Origin: Candidatus Manganitrophus noduliformans
Lineage (GTDB): Bacteria > Nitrospirota > Nitrospiria > SBBL01 > Manganitrophaceae
Reading direction: 5' to 3'
Length of the DNA stretch: 64,000 bases
Assembly: GCF_012184425.1 (NCBI RefSeq)
Contig: NZ_VTOW01000001.1
Coordinates: forward strand, 1,612,001-1,676,000
Numbering within the stretch: the stretch's first letter is position 1; every line of letters begins with the position of its first letter. The notes beneath the pieces are model-generated. The model did no database searches, was not told the origin of the DNA, and saw only the letters and a list, made by a program, of their open reading frames with translations. The position numbers were made by a program, and so were the translations under genes. Below are positions 8,662 to 17,657 of this stretch, piece by piece.

Positions 8662-9824
8662 ATCCGGCGATCGTCATCAAAGGAAAATCTCGGTCCAAAG
8701 GCTATTTCATCCCGGTCCTTCCGGCGCCGTCGGCGACCTCTCTCCGGCGGAGGGAGGGGGCGCTTCCGTTTCCGTTCAGCCATCCGCGCTATTACGATTA
8801 TTATTTCGGGCGGAACGCCGTCTGGCACGGGATGAAGCAGATCGGCCTTCCCGAGAACCGCCGCATTTTGGTCCCCGCCTACCACCACGGGGTGGAGGTC
8901 GAGGCGATTTTGCAGGCCGGTTATCAGGTCGATTTTTACCGGGTCGACCTCAAGCTCCAGATCGATCTGGAGGATCTGGAGAAGAAGATCACCCCGGAGA
9001 CCGGGATGATCTACCTCATTTATTACATCGGATTTCCCCATCCGGTTGAGGAGATCGTCCGGCTCTGCAAGCGGCACGGCCTTGCCCTGGCGGAAGATTG
9101 CGCCCTCTCGCTCTTCAGCGAGGTTGACGGAAAGCCGATGGGCTCTTTCGGCGATGTCGGCATCTTCTCCTTTCATAAGACCCTTCCCCTTCCCAACGGG
9201 GGAGGATTGGTCGTCAACCGGACCGACCGGCCGCTTCCTCCGCAACGGATCGGACCGCCGCTCGTCTCCACATTGAGCCATTTGACCGGCGGAATCATGA
9301 ACCGGTTGAAGATGTCGCATCCCGCCACCGGCGCGTTTCTCCACGCTTTTTCACGGGAGTTCGTCTCGACCCTTCTGAGGATCGGAAAGGTCGATCGGAC
9401 CAGCGTGGCGAATATGGAATTTAATCTGAACAAGGTCGATTGGGGGATGTCGGGGCTGTCGAAAGCGATCCTTCAAACGATCGATCCCGCCGAGGTGGTC
9501 TCGCGGCGGAGGGAGAATTTCAGCTACCTCCTCGCTCGGCTCGATTGTAAAGATCGTTTTGTCTTCGACGCCCTCCCGCCGGGGGTTTGTCCCCTCTTCT
9601 TCCCGATTTTGGTCGAGGAAAAAGAGCGGGTCTGCCGGAATCTGATGGCGCGGGGGATCGAGACGGTCGATTTTTGGGGGATCTCTCACCCCTCGGTCCC
9701 AAAAGGAATCTACGGCGAGGTCGAATACGTTCGGGCGCGCCTTCTGGAGCTGCCGATTCACCAAGGACTTCACCAGGGCCACCTGGATTATATGATCGAG
9801 ATTCTCAAGGAGACGCTTCGATGA
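8658..9824 (+). CDS. DegT/DnrJ/EryC1-type PLP-dependent sugar aminotransferase
   Basis: This 388-residue fold-type I PLP enzyme has the aspartate motif LALAEDCALSLF and the Schiff-base lysine in FSFHKTLPLPNGGGL. Family members aminate keto-sugar nucleotides, though some have been recruited to other carbonyl substrates. ATG 8658 overlaps the previous stop as ATGA, and the gene ends in an ATGA overlap with the next. Being sandwiched between two FemAB/CelD-like acyltransferases suggests an amino-sugar is made and then N-acylated. The exact sugar cannot be read from the sequence. Confidence 0.8.
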   Translation: MNPAIVIKGKSRSKGYFIPVLPAPSATSLRRREGALPFPFSHPRYYDYYFGRNAVWHGMKQIGLPENRRILVPAYHHGVEVEAILQAGYQVDFYRVDLKLQIDLEDLEKKITPETGMIYLIYYIGFPHPVEEIVRLCKRHGLALAEDCALSLFSEVDGKPMGSFGDVGIFSFHKTLPLPNGGGLVVNRTDRPLPPQRIGPPLVSTLSHLTGGIMNRLKMSHPATGAFLHAFSREFVSTLLRIGKVDRTSVANMEFNLNKVDWGMSGLSKAILQTIDPAEVVSRRRENFSYLLARLDCKDRFVFDALPPGVCPLFFPILVEEKERVCRNLMARGIETVDFWGISHPSVPKGIYGEVEYVRARLLELPIHQGLHQGHLDYMIEILKETLR

Positions 9825-11101
9825 TCTCGAAAGAAGCCCCCTCGCCAATGACCCCCACTTTCAACAAGGGTTTGGTCGAAACGGTCTTTTCCGACCGGTC
9901 GATTGCGGTGGAGCGGGTCTGCACTGACGAGGGGCTTTTCGAATCGAAGGCCGATTGGGAACGACTCTTCGCGCAATCGTCGGCGCAGAATCCCTTCTTA
10001 AGCTGGGAGTGGATGGCGGCCTGGTGGCGTCATTTGGGCGCCGGGAAGCTCCATCTTCTCTTTGTCCGGCGTCAGGGAGCGTTGATCGGCCTCGCCCCCT
10101 TCTATCAAAGAGAGATCCGATTGGGTGGGATCTCGTTCCGCGCCCTCTCGTTTCTCGGGGACGAGGCGGTCGGATCGGACCACCTCGATTTTCTTTCCCG
10201 GAAAGGATGTGAGGACGAGGTGGCGGAGGCGGTTGTTCAAGCCTGGCTGCACGATCGCCGCGGCTGGGATTTCATCGCCCTCCGGCATATGGCGGAGGAG
10301 TCGCCTCACGCGGACCGGTTCCTCCGTCTCACCGAGCGGGGGTGGCGCGTTCAGCGGCGGGATGGAGAGGTCTGTCCCTATCTTCCCCTGGCGCCGACTT
10401 GGGAGGCTTTTCTCAACCGGCTCAGCGCCAGCATGCGCTACACCGTCCGCCGGAAAATCCGAAATATCGAGAAGGGGCACCGGGTGGAATTCATCGCGAT
10501 CGATGATTTCAACGAAGGCCGGCCCGCGATGGAGCGGTTGCTCGCCCTTCATCAGAAACGATGGGGGGATCGCGGGGGATCGGATGCTTTTGTCAGCGAA
10601 ATCAAGCTTCCCTTTCATCGGGAGACCGCCGAGGCATTTTTCCAACAAGGAACGGCCCGCCTCTTCTTTCTCAAGGCCGACGGCGAAACGGTCGCCGCGC
10701 TGTACGGCTTTATCTTAGGACAGCGGTTTTTCTATTACCAGGCCGGCTTTGATCCCGCTTGGAAGGGGAAGAGCGTCGGCATGGTCTTGATGGCGAAGTG
10801 CATCGAGGCGGCGATCTCGCAGGGATGGAGCGAATTCGATTTCTTAAGGGGGCCGGAGGAGTACAAATCCCATTGGACCTCCGATCGGCGGCAGACGCAG
10901 CATTGGATCCTCTCTCCGCCCGGGATGAAAAATGACCTCTACCGGTTTCTGGCCGCCTCGTCGCAGACCGGCCGCCGTCTGGCGCGGCGCTACCTTCCGG
11001 ACGCCTGGGTGGAACGGCTGAAGGGGAACCGGGTTGCAGGTGTCGAGCCGGGTATCGAGCCAGGTATCGAGAAAAACGCAAAGGAAAAGGAATCGGAATG
11101 A
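9821..11101 (+). CDS. FemAB/CelD-like GNAT-family acyltransferase (second copy)
   Basis: This 426-residue protein is a paralogue of the gene at 7417. It shares the layout NPFLSWEWMAAWWRH near the N-terminus, a basic YTVRRKIRNIEKGH segment, and a C-terminal GNAT-like domain with LYGFILGQRFFYYQAGFDPAWKGKSVG and EFDFLRGPEEYKSHW. The C-terminal tail carries a small GIEP repeat from a tandem repeat near 11,041-11,070, followed by a charged KEKESE end. ATG 9821 is in an ATGA overlap. It probably adds an acyl or aminoacyl group to a cell-surface sugar; the substrate is unknown. Confidence 0.75.
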   Translation: MISKEAPSPMTPTFNKGLVETVFSDRSIAVERVCTDEGLFESKADWERLFAQSSAQNPFLSWEWMAAWWRHLGAGKLHLLFVRRQGALIGLAPFYQREIRLGGISFRALSFLGDEAVGSDHLDFLSRKGCEDEVAEAVVQAWLHDRRGWDFIALRHMAEESPHADRFLRLTERGWRVQRRDGEVCPYLPLAPTWEAFLNRLSASMRYTVRRKIRNIEKGHRVEFIAIDDFNEGRPAMERLLALHQKRWGDRGGSDAFVSEIKLPFHRETAEAFFQQGTARLFFLKADGETVAALYGFILGQRFFYYQAGFDPAWKGKSVGMVLMAKCIEAAISQGWSEFDFLRGPEEYKSHWTSDRRQTQHWILSPPGMKNDLYRFLAASSQTGRRLARRYLPDAWVERLKGNRVAGVEPGIEPGIEKNAKEKESE

Positions 11102-12240
11102 ATGGAATGAAGTTCAAACAGCGCAACGGGCATCCCTTCACCGGGAATGGAGACGCGGCTTCCCCCCGTCCCCGGACTTCCCGCTTCCGCCGACTGTTGA
11201 AATCGACCGTGGCGGGGACCGCCTATTATAGCGGGCTGCTCGATCTCTATATTCAATTTCGGGATCGATGTCCGGCCCAGCGCCGCCTCTTTATCGTCGG
11301 TTATCACGCCGTCGTCGAGGAGACCGACCGGGCGATCGACGCGGGAATGATGCCGCAGCAGCTGATTTCCAAATCGCTTTTTGAGAAGGAAATCGACCAA
11401 ATCGGCGCGCAGTTCGACTTTCTCTCGATCGATCAGGCGGTCGATTTCCTGGAGGGGAAGGTCCATCTCAAGCGAGACAGCGTCGTGGTGACCTTCGACG
11501 ACGGATACCGGGGGATCTACGATCATGCCTACCCGATTTTGAGGAAAAAGGGGGTTCCGGCGATCTTCTATCTTTGCAGCGATTATGTCGGCACCTCCCT
11601 TCTGTTCGATCATGACCGGCTTTTTTATCTGATCCAAAGGGCGGTGAATGCCTCCCTGCCGATCGAGGGGCTGTTGCTTCAACGTGACGTCCCGTTCGAT
11701 TCGGCGAATCCGATCACGCGCGGCGCCCCGCTGGAGGTGACGCGGCGCCTGCTGGAGATCTGCTCTAAAACCGAGCTGGACGGTTTCATCCGGCTGCTCC
11801 AGGAGAAGCTCGCCGTCGGCGGCGCCGATTTTCCGTCCGACGCGGCGATCGTCGGATGGGACGAGGTGAAAGAGATGGCGGAGGGGGGAATGACCTTCGG
11901 ATCGCACACCGCCAGCCACTGTCTTTTGACCGAAGTCGATCCGAAGGTGGTGATGGAGGAGCTCCGAAGCTCCAAGGCGTCGCTGGAGGCGCGGCTCGAT
12001 CGGAAGATCGAGCATCTCGCCTACCCCGACGGGAGGGTGAACCCGTTTATCGTCGAAGCGGCGCGCGCCTGCGGCTATCGCTCCGCCTGCACCACCGCCC
12101 ACCGCGTCAACCGGATCGGGGGGAATCTCCATCTCCTCGGACGGGAGCTGCTCTGGGAAAACAGCGCGTTGGGATGGTCGTCGAACTGCTCGAAGGCGAT
12201 GGTGGCGTCGCAGATCAAGGGACTTTTTAAAACAGGGTAG
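11098..12240 (+). CDS. Polysaccharide deacetylase family protein
   Basis: This 380-residue NodB-like carbohydrate esterase (CE4) has the metal and catalytic motif TFDDGY near residue 132, the histidine motif SHTASH near 268, and a later LAYPDGR block. It would remove N-acetyl groups from GlcNAc-type residues of the growing or exported polymer. The N-terminal 45 residues are basic and uncharged by any clear signal peptide, followed by a mildly hydrophobic stretch. ATG 11098 overlaps the previous stop; ATG 11107 is an alternative. A second deacetylase is encoded at 23,455. Confidence 0.85.
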   Translation: MNGMKFKQRNGHPFTGNGDAASPRPRTSRFRRLLKSTVAGTAYYSGLLDLYIQFRDRCPAQRRLFIVGYHAVVEETDRAIDAGMMPQQLISKSLFEKEIDQIGAQFDFLSIDQAVDFLEGKVHLKRDSVVVTFDDGYRGIYDHAYPILRKKGVPAIFYLCSDYVGTSLLFDHDRLFYLIQRAVNASLPIEGLLLQRDVPFDSANPITRGAPLEVTRRLLEICSKTELDGFIRLLQEKLAVGGADFPSDAAIVGWDEVKEMAEGGMTFGSHTASHCLLTEVDPKVVMEELRSSKASLEARLDRKIEHLAYPDGRVNPFIVEAARACGYRSACTTAHRVNRIGGNLHLLGRELLWENSALGWSSNCSKAMVASQIKGLFKTG

Positions 12241-12249
12241 GAGAAAAAG

Positions 12250-13404
12250 ATGATTCGAATCGTTTGTGTGGTCGGCGCGAGGCCGAACTTTGTGAAAATC
12301 GCCCCGTTGGTCCGGCACATCAAGGAAGAATGGAGCGACACGTTTGAGGCGACGCTGGTCCATACCGGCCAGCATTACGACGAAAAGCTCTCTCAGGTCT
12401 TCTTCGAAGAGCTTCACATCCCGCAGCCCGATGTGAACCTCGGCGTCGGCTCCGGGACGGCGACGCGGCAGATTGCCGAAATCATGCAGCGATTTGAAGA
12501 GGTCCTCCTTTGGAAGAAACCCGACCGGGTCGTCGTGGTCGGCGATGTCAACTCCACGTTGGCCGCCGCGCTGGCGACGGAGAAGATGGGGATCCCGCTC
12601 GCGCATGTCGAGGCGGGGCTCCGCAGTTTTGACCGGGCGATGCCGGAAGAGACCAATCGGGTCCTCACCGACCGGCTCTCCGATCTTCTCTTCGCCACGG
12701 AGGAGAGCGCGGTTCAAAACTTGCTAAACGAAGGGGTCGAGAAAGATCGAATCTTTTGGGTGGGGAACTTGATGATCGACGCTTTGATCAGTCATGCGCA
12801 GGAAGCCGAGCGATCGACGATTCTCAATCAGATGAACGTGGCCCCCCGGCAGTATGCCTTGGTCACCCTGCATCGCCCCTCCAACGTCGACACTCCGGAG
12901 GGGATCGGCCGAATTTTGAGAATTCTCTCGGGGGTGGAAAAGCAGACGCGGGTGCTCTTCCCGATCCATCCGCGGACCCGCGGGCGGATGGAGGAGTTCG
13001 GTCTGGCGTCCGAGATCCGGGCCCTTCAAAATCTGACCCTCTGCGAGCCGGTCGGTTATCTCGATTTCATCCGGCTGATGCGCGACGCCAAGATGGTATT
13101 GACCGATTCCGGGGGGATCCAGGAGGAGACGACCGCGTTGGGGATTCCCTGCCTGACCCTTCGAGAGAATACGGAGCGGCCGGTCACCATCACGGAGGGA
13201 ACCAATCTCCTGACCGGAACCGATCCGGAGCGGGTCCTGGCGGCGGTGATCGACATCCTGGAGGGGCGCGGGAAGCGGGGGAAGATCCCGACCCTCTGGG
13301 ACGGCCAGGCGGCCCGTCGCATCGTCCGGGTTTTACAGGGTCAATCGACGCGTCGGGAGCCGAGCCAAGAGGTTCCTCTCTCGACGACCCTCCCCCGTTC
13401 TTAG
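12250..13404 (+). CDS. wecB: UDP-N-acetylglucosamine 2-epimerase (non-hydrolysing)
   Basis: This 384-residue cytoplasmic enzyme interconverts UDP-GlcNAc and UDP-ManNAc. Conserved blocks include VVGARPNFVKIAPL, HTGQHYD, VVGDVNSTLAAAL, HVEAGLRSFDRAMPEE and the C-terminal GGIQEETTALGIPCLTLRENTERP. Length is normal. The ATG has GGAG (12,239-12,242) upstream. With glmS in the same cluster, it points to ManNAc or a derivative in the polysaccharide. Confidence 0.93.
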   Translation: MIRIVCVVGARPNFVKIAPLVRHIKEEWSDTFEATLVHTGQHYDEKLSQVFFEELHIPQPDVNLGVGSGTATRQIAEIMQRFEEVLLWKKPDRVVVVGDVNSTLAAALATEKMGIPLAHVEAGLRSFDRAMPEETNRVLTDRLSDLLFATEESAVQNLLNEGVEKDRIFWVGNLMIDALISHAQEAERSTILNQMNVAPRQYALVTLHRPSNVDTPEGIGRILRILSGVEKQTRVLFPIHPRTRGRMEEFGLASEIRALQNLTLCEPVGYLDFIRLMRDAKMVLTDSGGIQEETTALGIPCLTLRENTERPVTITEGTNLLTGTDPERVLAAVIDILEGRGKRGKIPTLWDGQAARRIVRVLQGQSTRREPSQEVPLSTTLPRS

Positions 13405-13417
13405 CGGAGACTGTGAC

Positions 13418-14848
13418 GTGGCGCAGATGGAAACAGCTCGAACCCCTTTTCCGAAAGGGCGCTTCGGCGGATCGATGACCGCTCTCGGCTGGAGGAAAAC
13501 GGCGGAGGTTTCGGCGACGGGAGGCCGATCGTTTCAGGAAACGGAGGCCCCCTCGCGGCAAGAGCGGATCGCCTACGGCGCGCTCCTCTTGTTTGTCGCC
13601 CTCATCTACATTACCCCCGGGACCCTTTATCCGCCGCTGGAAGCGGTGCCGATCGCCAAAGGGGTGGCGGTGATCTCTTTTCTCTTTCTCTTCTCCGCCC
13701 TGCGAGCGAAGGGGGTCTCCTGGAGGCTCTCCGATCCGGCGACCCTCTGGCTGATCGCCTTTGTGGCGATCGGAGGATTGTCGATTGCCACCTCCCTCTG
13801 GCGGATCTATTCCTTGAATGCATTTCTCGATCTCTTGAAGCTGATCCTGGTCTATCTCCTGGTCCTCCATCTCGTCGATCGCCTGGAGCGGGTCCGCCGC
13901 CTCTTCTGGGTGATGCTCTGGGCGGGGATGGTCCCTGCGGCCGGGACGCTGGCGCACTATCTCCTGAAGATCGATCTGGTCGAGGGGTATCGCGGCGCCT
14001 GGCGGGGGGTTTACGCCGATCCGAACGATCTCGCCTATAACCTGATCGTGTTGATTCCGATCGGCCTGTCTCTTCTGGAAGCGGAGCGATCGTTTGTCAA
14101 AAGAGGTCTTGTCTTCGGCATCTTGACCGTCTTTATGGTGGCCATTTATGTGACCTTTTCCCGGGGAGGGCTCGTCGGGCTGATGGCCGTCTTCTTCTTC
14201 CAGATCCTCCGCTCCCGGAATCGGATGCTCCATTTTTCGCTCGCAACGATTCTCTTGATGGTCTTCCTGGCGGTGGCGCCGGCCCGGTATTGGGAGAGGG
14301 CCGAGACGATCTTGAAGTTCCGCCACGACGAATCGGCGATGGGGCGGGTCTATGCCTGGCAAGCGGGGCTGTCGATGGTGGCCGATCGGCCGCTCCTCGG
14401 CGTGGGGCTGGGCTGTTTTGTCATGGGCTGGCCGATCTACGCCCCCGCCGAAGCGGGGACGAAGTGGCGGGCGGCGCACAACACCTTTGTGGCGGTCATG
14501 GGGGAGACCGGCCTGCTCGGACTGGCGGCGTTCGGCGCCTTTATCGGAACGACCTTGCGGGGGGCGCAGAAAGTCAACCGTTTGGCCCGCCCGGCGCCGC
14601 GGCCGCTCTTCATCTCCCCCTCCATCGAAAAGAAAGAACCGGCCGAAGCCCCTTCCGTGACAGAAGCAAATCGGCGGGCGGCGCTTTATGCGCGCGGTGT
14701 GGAGATCGCCCTTTGGGGATTCCTGGCGTGCAGCTTGACGCTCGGGATCGCGCGAAGCTGGCCCCCTTACCTCTTCGCCGGCCTGGCCGTGGCCCTTTAC
14801 ACCCTCAGAATGGCCGGCGTTAGAGAAGCGCGTGGAGAATTCAAATGA
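13418..14848 (+). CDS. O-antigen ligase/polymerase family membrane protein
   Basis: This protein of about 476 residues has roughly ten to twelve predicted membrane segments. It carries the family features SRGGLVGLMAVFF and the periplasmic-loop motif AHNTFVAVMGETGLLG. Such proteins polymerise repeat units (Wzy-like) or ligate glycan to an acceptor; sequence alone does not decide which. In this cluster polymerase is more likely, since chain-length and export genes accompany it. GTG 13418 has GGAGA upstream, but ATG 13427 or 13475 could also serve. The end overlaps the flippase start by ATGA. Confidence 0.82.
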   Translation: MAQMETARTPFPKGRFGGSMTALGWRKTAEVSATGGRSFQETEAPSRQERIAYGALLLFVALIYITPGTLYPPLEAVPIAKGVAVISFLFLFSALRAKGVSWRLSDPATLWLIAFVAIGGLSIATSLWRIYSLNAFLDLLKLILVYLLVLHLVDRLERVRRLFWVMLWAGMVPAAGTLAHYLLKIDLVEGYRGAWRGVYADPNDLAYNLIVLIPIGLSLLEAERSFVKRGLVFGILTVFMVAIYVTFSRGGLVGLMAVFFFQILRSRNRMLHFSLATILLMVFLAVAPARYWERAETILKFRHDESAMGRVYAWQAGLSMVADRPLLGVGLGCFVMGWPIYAPAEAGTKWRAAHNTFVAVMGETGLLGLAAFGAFIGTTLRGAQKVNRLARPAPRPLFISPSIEKKEPAEAPSVTEANRRAALYARGVEIALWGFLACSLTLGIARSWPPYLFAGLAVALYTLRMAGVREARGEFK

Positions 14849-16431
14849 AGCCGCCCCGGCAGAACGACATCTTAAAAGGGGTCGAGGCGGGATCGGGAGA
14901 GTCGATCGATCTCCCCCCGTCGCCTCCGAAAGGAGAAGCCAAACCGGCTTCGATCAACAAGCAGGCGCTGACGTTGATTTTCGGGCGGGGTCTCTCCTCC
15001 AGTTTTACTTTTTTGATTCCGATCATCCTCGCCCGCTATTTGGCCCCGGCCGAATATGGCACCTACAAGCAAATTTTCCTGATCTATGCGAGCCTCTTTT
15101 CGATCCTTCCGTTCGGGATTATCCAGAGTCTCTACTATTTCGTGCCGAAGGAGCCGGAGCGGATGAAAGCGTACCTGGTCCAGGCCTTTCTTTTCCTGCA
15201 GGGGTCCGGGCTGATCGCCCTTCTCTTTCTGGCCTTTTTTAGGGAGAGCATCGCCCTACAGCTCAGCAATCCCGGCCTCGCGCCGTATCTCTTCCAGATG
15301 GGAGTGTTCATCTTCTTGATGCTCTCTTCCGCTTATTTCGAAGCCCTTCTGATTTCTTCTCAAAAGATCGGCCAGGCGGCGCTGCTCGGCTTTGTCTCGG
15401 AAGCGACCAAAACGGCGAGCATGTTGATCCCGTTGACCCTGACCGGACGTCTCTCCGACCTGATGTGGGGGATGAACCTTTTCGCTTTTTGCCGGTTCTG
15501 TTTTGTCTTCGTCTATGTTTTCCGGAGCTATTCCCTCTCCTGGAGGGACGTCCAGTGGCCCGCCTTCCGGCAGCAGATGGTCTATGCGATTCCGTTCGGC
15601 CTGGCGGTGATTCTCCAGGTCTCCCAGGACCAGTTCCATCAATATGTCGTCGCCTACTCCTACAGCGCCGCCGTTTTTGCCGTCTATTCGGTCGGGATGT
15701 TCCAGCTTCCGATCGTCGAGCTGATCTACACCCCCATGTCGCAGCTCTTGATCGTTCGGATGGCGGCGCTCCGGCAGCGGGCGACCCGGGAAGAGATCAT
15801 CTCCCTCTGGTTCGATATCACCCGAAAATTGGCGATGGTCTTTTTTCCCGTCTTTGTCTTTTTGCAATTGATGGCCCGCGAGCTGATCGTTCTTCTCTTC
15901 ACGCCGACCTATCTTGCCAGCGTCCCCCTCTTCCGCGTCGCCCTCCTCTCGTTGCTGACCGCCATTATCCTGACCGAAGGGGTGCTTCGCGCCTACGCGG
16001 AAACCCAGTTCATTCTCAAGACCACCTTCATGAAGCTGGTGCTCACCTTGATTTTGATCTTCCCCTTTCTGGCCTGGTTCGGGCTTTCCGGGGGGGTGGT
16101 CACGCTGATCGTGGTGCTGGCGACGGCGAAGACGTTGATGCTCTGGAAGGTCTCGCGTCTGATCCCGCTCCCGCTGGCCGCCCTTCTCCCGTGGCGCGAT
16201 CTCTTCAGCATCGTCTTTTTTTCGCTCCTCTGCGGGATTCCGGTTCTTTTTGTCAAAAGTTTCGAGATCGCCTCGCCGCTCCTTCTTCTGGGGGTGTCGG
16301 CGGCGGTTTTTGCTCTCTTTTATCTGATTTTCCTCTTCACCTCGCACCTGATCACCTTTGATGAGAAGCGAGAGATCGCCCGAATGGTCCGGCGGATGGG
16401 ATCGATTCTTCCGGCGGCGTCCAAATCGTAG
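14845..16431 (+). CDS. Oligosaccharide flippase (Wzx/MATE-like)
   Basis: This protein of about 528 residues has a hydrophilic N-terminal tail of about 40 residues followed by a dozen or more hydrophobic helices. It begins its core at LTLIFGRGLSSSFTFLIP and has the typical ILARYLAPAEYGTYK after the first helix. This is the polysaccharide transporter family that moves lipid-linked repeat units across the inner membrane. It sits beside the polymerase-like gene, with a 4-bp ATGA overlap, so it fits a Wzx/Wzy-dependent assembly route. Confidence 0.87.
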   Translation: MKPPRQNDILKGVEAGSGESIDLPPSPPKGEAKPASINKQALTLIFGRGLSSSFTFLIPIILARYLAPAEYGTYKQIFLIYASLFSILPFGIIQSLYYFVPKEPERMKAYLVQAFLFLQGSGLIALLFLAFFRESIALQLSNPGLAPYLFQMGVFIFLMLSSAYFEALLISSQKIGQAALLGFVSEATKTASMLIPLTLTGRLSDLMWGMNLFAFCRFCFVFVYVFRSYSLSWRDVQWPAFRQQMVYAIPFGLAVILQVSQDQFHQYVVAYSYSAAVFAVYSVGMFQLPIVELIYTPMSQLLIVRMAALRQRATREEIISLWFDITRKLAMVFFPVFVFLQLMARELIVLLFTPTYLASVPLFRVALLSLLTAIILTEGVLRAYAETQFILKTTFMKLVLTLILIFPFLAWFGLSGGVVTLIVVLATAKTLMLWKVSRLIPLPLAALLPWRDLFSIVFFSLLCGIPVLFVKSFEIASPLLLLGVSAAVFALFYLIFLFTSHLITFDEKREIARMVRRMGSILPAASKS

Positions 16432-16445
16432 TGAGGGTTGTATTG

Positions 16446-17657
16446 ATGAAACCGACCGTGCTCCACCTGATTGATTGCCTCTTTATCGGCGGCGGCGAGA
16501 TGCAGATGGCCGATCTGCTCCGGCGGATCGACCGGGAAAAATTTCGCCCGCTGGTCGGCTGTCTTCGCAAGCAGGGGCAGCTGGTTCCCGTTCTGGAGGA
16601 GGCCGGGATCGTCGTCGAAGAATTTCCGGTCCGCGGGAAGCTCTTCTACCCCCGCTCGATCCGGGAGATTCTTCGTCTGGCCCGGTTCATGCGCAGGGAG
16701 CGGGTGCGGATCGTCCATACGCAGGATCTCTACTCCCACCTTGTCGGCATCCCCGCCGCGTTGATCGCGCGGGTGCCGGTCGTGATCACGAACCGGCTCG
16801 ATTTGGGGCACACGATGAAGCGATGGCATCGCTTGGCGCTGAAGCTGCTGTCGTTCGCGATCACCCGGGTGATGGCCAATTCCGAAGGGGTCCGGACGAT
16901 GCTGATCGAGGAGGAGAAGATCGATCCGGGGAAGATCGAATTGATCTACAACGGGGTCAACCTCGATCAATTCCAGATTCCGTCGAAGGAGAAAGGACCG
17001 GTCCCCCTTGTGCGTGATCTCCGCCTTGAGCCGGGGGACCGGCCGATCGTCGTGGTGGCGAATCTCTGGCCGGTGAAGGGGCATGAGATTCTCTTCGAGG
17101 CGGCGGTTCGGGTCACCGCCTATTACCCGACGGCGAAGTTCGTCCTGGTCGGAACGGGGGCGGCGCGCCGGGCGATTCTCGAAGCGCGGGCGCGGGAACT
17201 CGCGATCGACAAACAGGTCCTCTTTCTCGGCCCCCGGCAGGACGTTCCTCAGATTTTGCCGCAGATGGAAATTTCGGTCCTCCCCTCGCTGGCGGAGGGT
17301 TTCTCGAATGCGATTCTCGAATCGATGGCGGCCGGCCTTCCGATGGTGGCGACCGACGTCGGTGGCAACCGCGAAGCGATCGTGGAAGGGGAGACCGGTT
17401 TTCTGGTGCCGCCGCGCGATCCGGAGACGCTGGCCGACCGGATTCTCCGACTCCTGGGCGATCGGGAACGGGGACAACGGATGGGAAAAGCGGGGCGGGA
17501 GCGGATCGAGACGACTTTCTCGCTTCAGCGGATGGTGACCGAGACGGAGCGTTTTTATGAACGGCTGCTGGAAGAACGGGGGGCGGGGGCCCGGGGCCGG
17601 GGGCCGGAGGGTCAGAAAATCGAAGCCGATCTCTCGCGCGTGAAGGTATCTCCATGA
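16446..17657 (+). CDS. Family 4 glycosyltransferase
   Basis: The protein has two Rossmann-like halves. The first begins KPTVLHLIDCLFIGGGEMQ, the middle has the conserved NSEGVR and IYNGVNLDQF, and the C-terminal nucleotide-sugar site has the EX7E motif in SLAEGFSNAILESMAAG. ATG 16446 is chosen because it gives a standard N-terminus with GAGGG upstream; GTG 16431 is possible. The last 30 residues are low complexity (GAGARGRGPEG) and are encoded by a G-rich repeat also seen at 32,904. The transferred sugar is unknown. Confidence 0.87.
   Translation: MKPTVLHLIDCLFIGGGEMQMADLLRRIDREKFRPLVGCLRKQGQLVPVLEEAGIVVEEFPVRGKLFYPRSIREILRLARFMRRERVRIVHTQDLYSHLVGIPAALIARVPVVITNRLDLGHTMKRWHRLALKLLSFAITRVMANSEGVRTMLIEEEKIDPGKIELIYNGVNLDQFQIPSKEKGPVPLVRDLRLEPGDRPIVVVANLWPVKGHEILFEAAVRVTAYYPTAKFVLVGTGAARRAILEARARELAIDKQVLFLGPRQDVPQILPQMEISVLPSLAEGFSNAILESMAAGLPMVATDVGGNREAIVEGETGFLVPPRDPETLADRILRLLGDRERGQRMGKAGRERIETTFSLQRMVTETERFYERLLEERGAGARGRGPEGQKIEADLSRVKVSP
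17593..17605 (+). repeat. G/C-rich repeat copy within a coding 3' end
   Basis: GGGGCCGGGGGCC occurs here inside the 3' end of a glycosyltransferase gene and again, identically, at 32,904-32,916 in an intergenic stretch. It gives the glycosyltransferase a low-complexity glycine/arginine tail, which suggests a repeat that spread into the gene end. Confidence 0.5.

Noticed and set aside
10990-12717. 575-codon frame on the - strand
   Set aside because: It lies opposite the deacetylase and wecB, has the rich Arg/Asp/Leu composition of an antisense shadow in GC-rich DNA, and no domain is visible.
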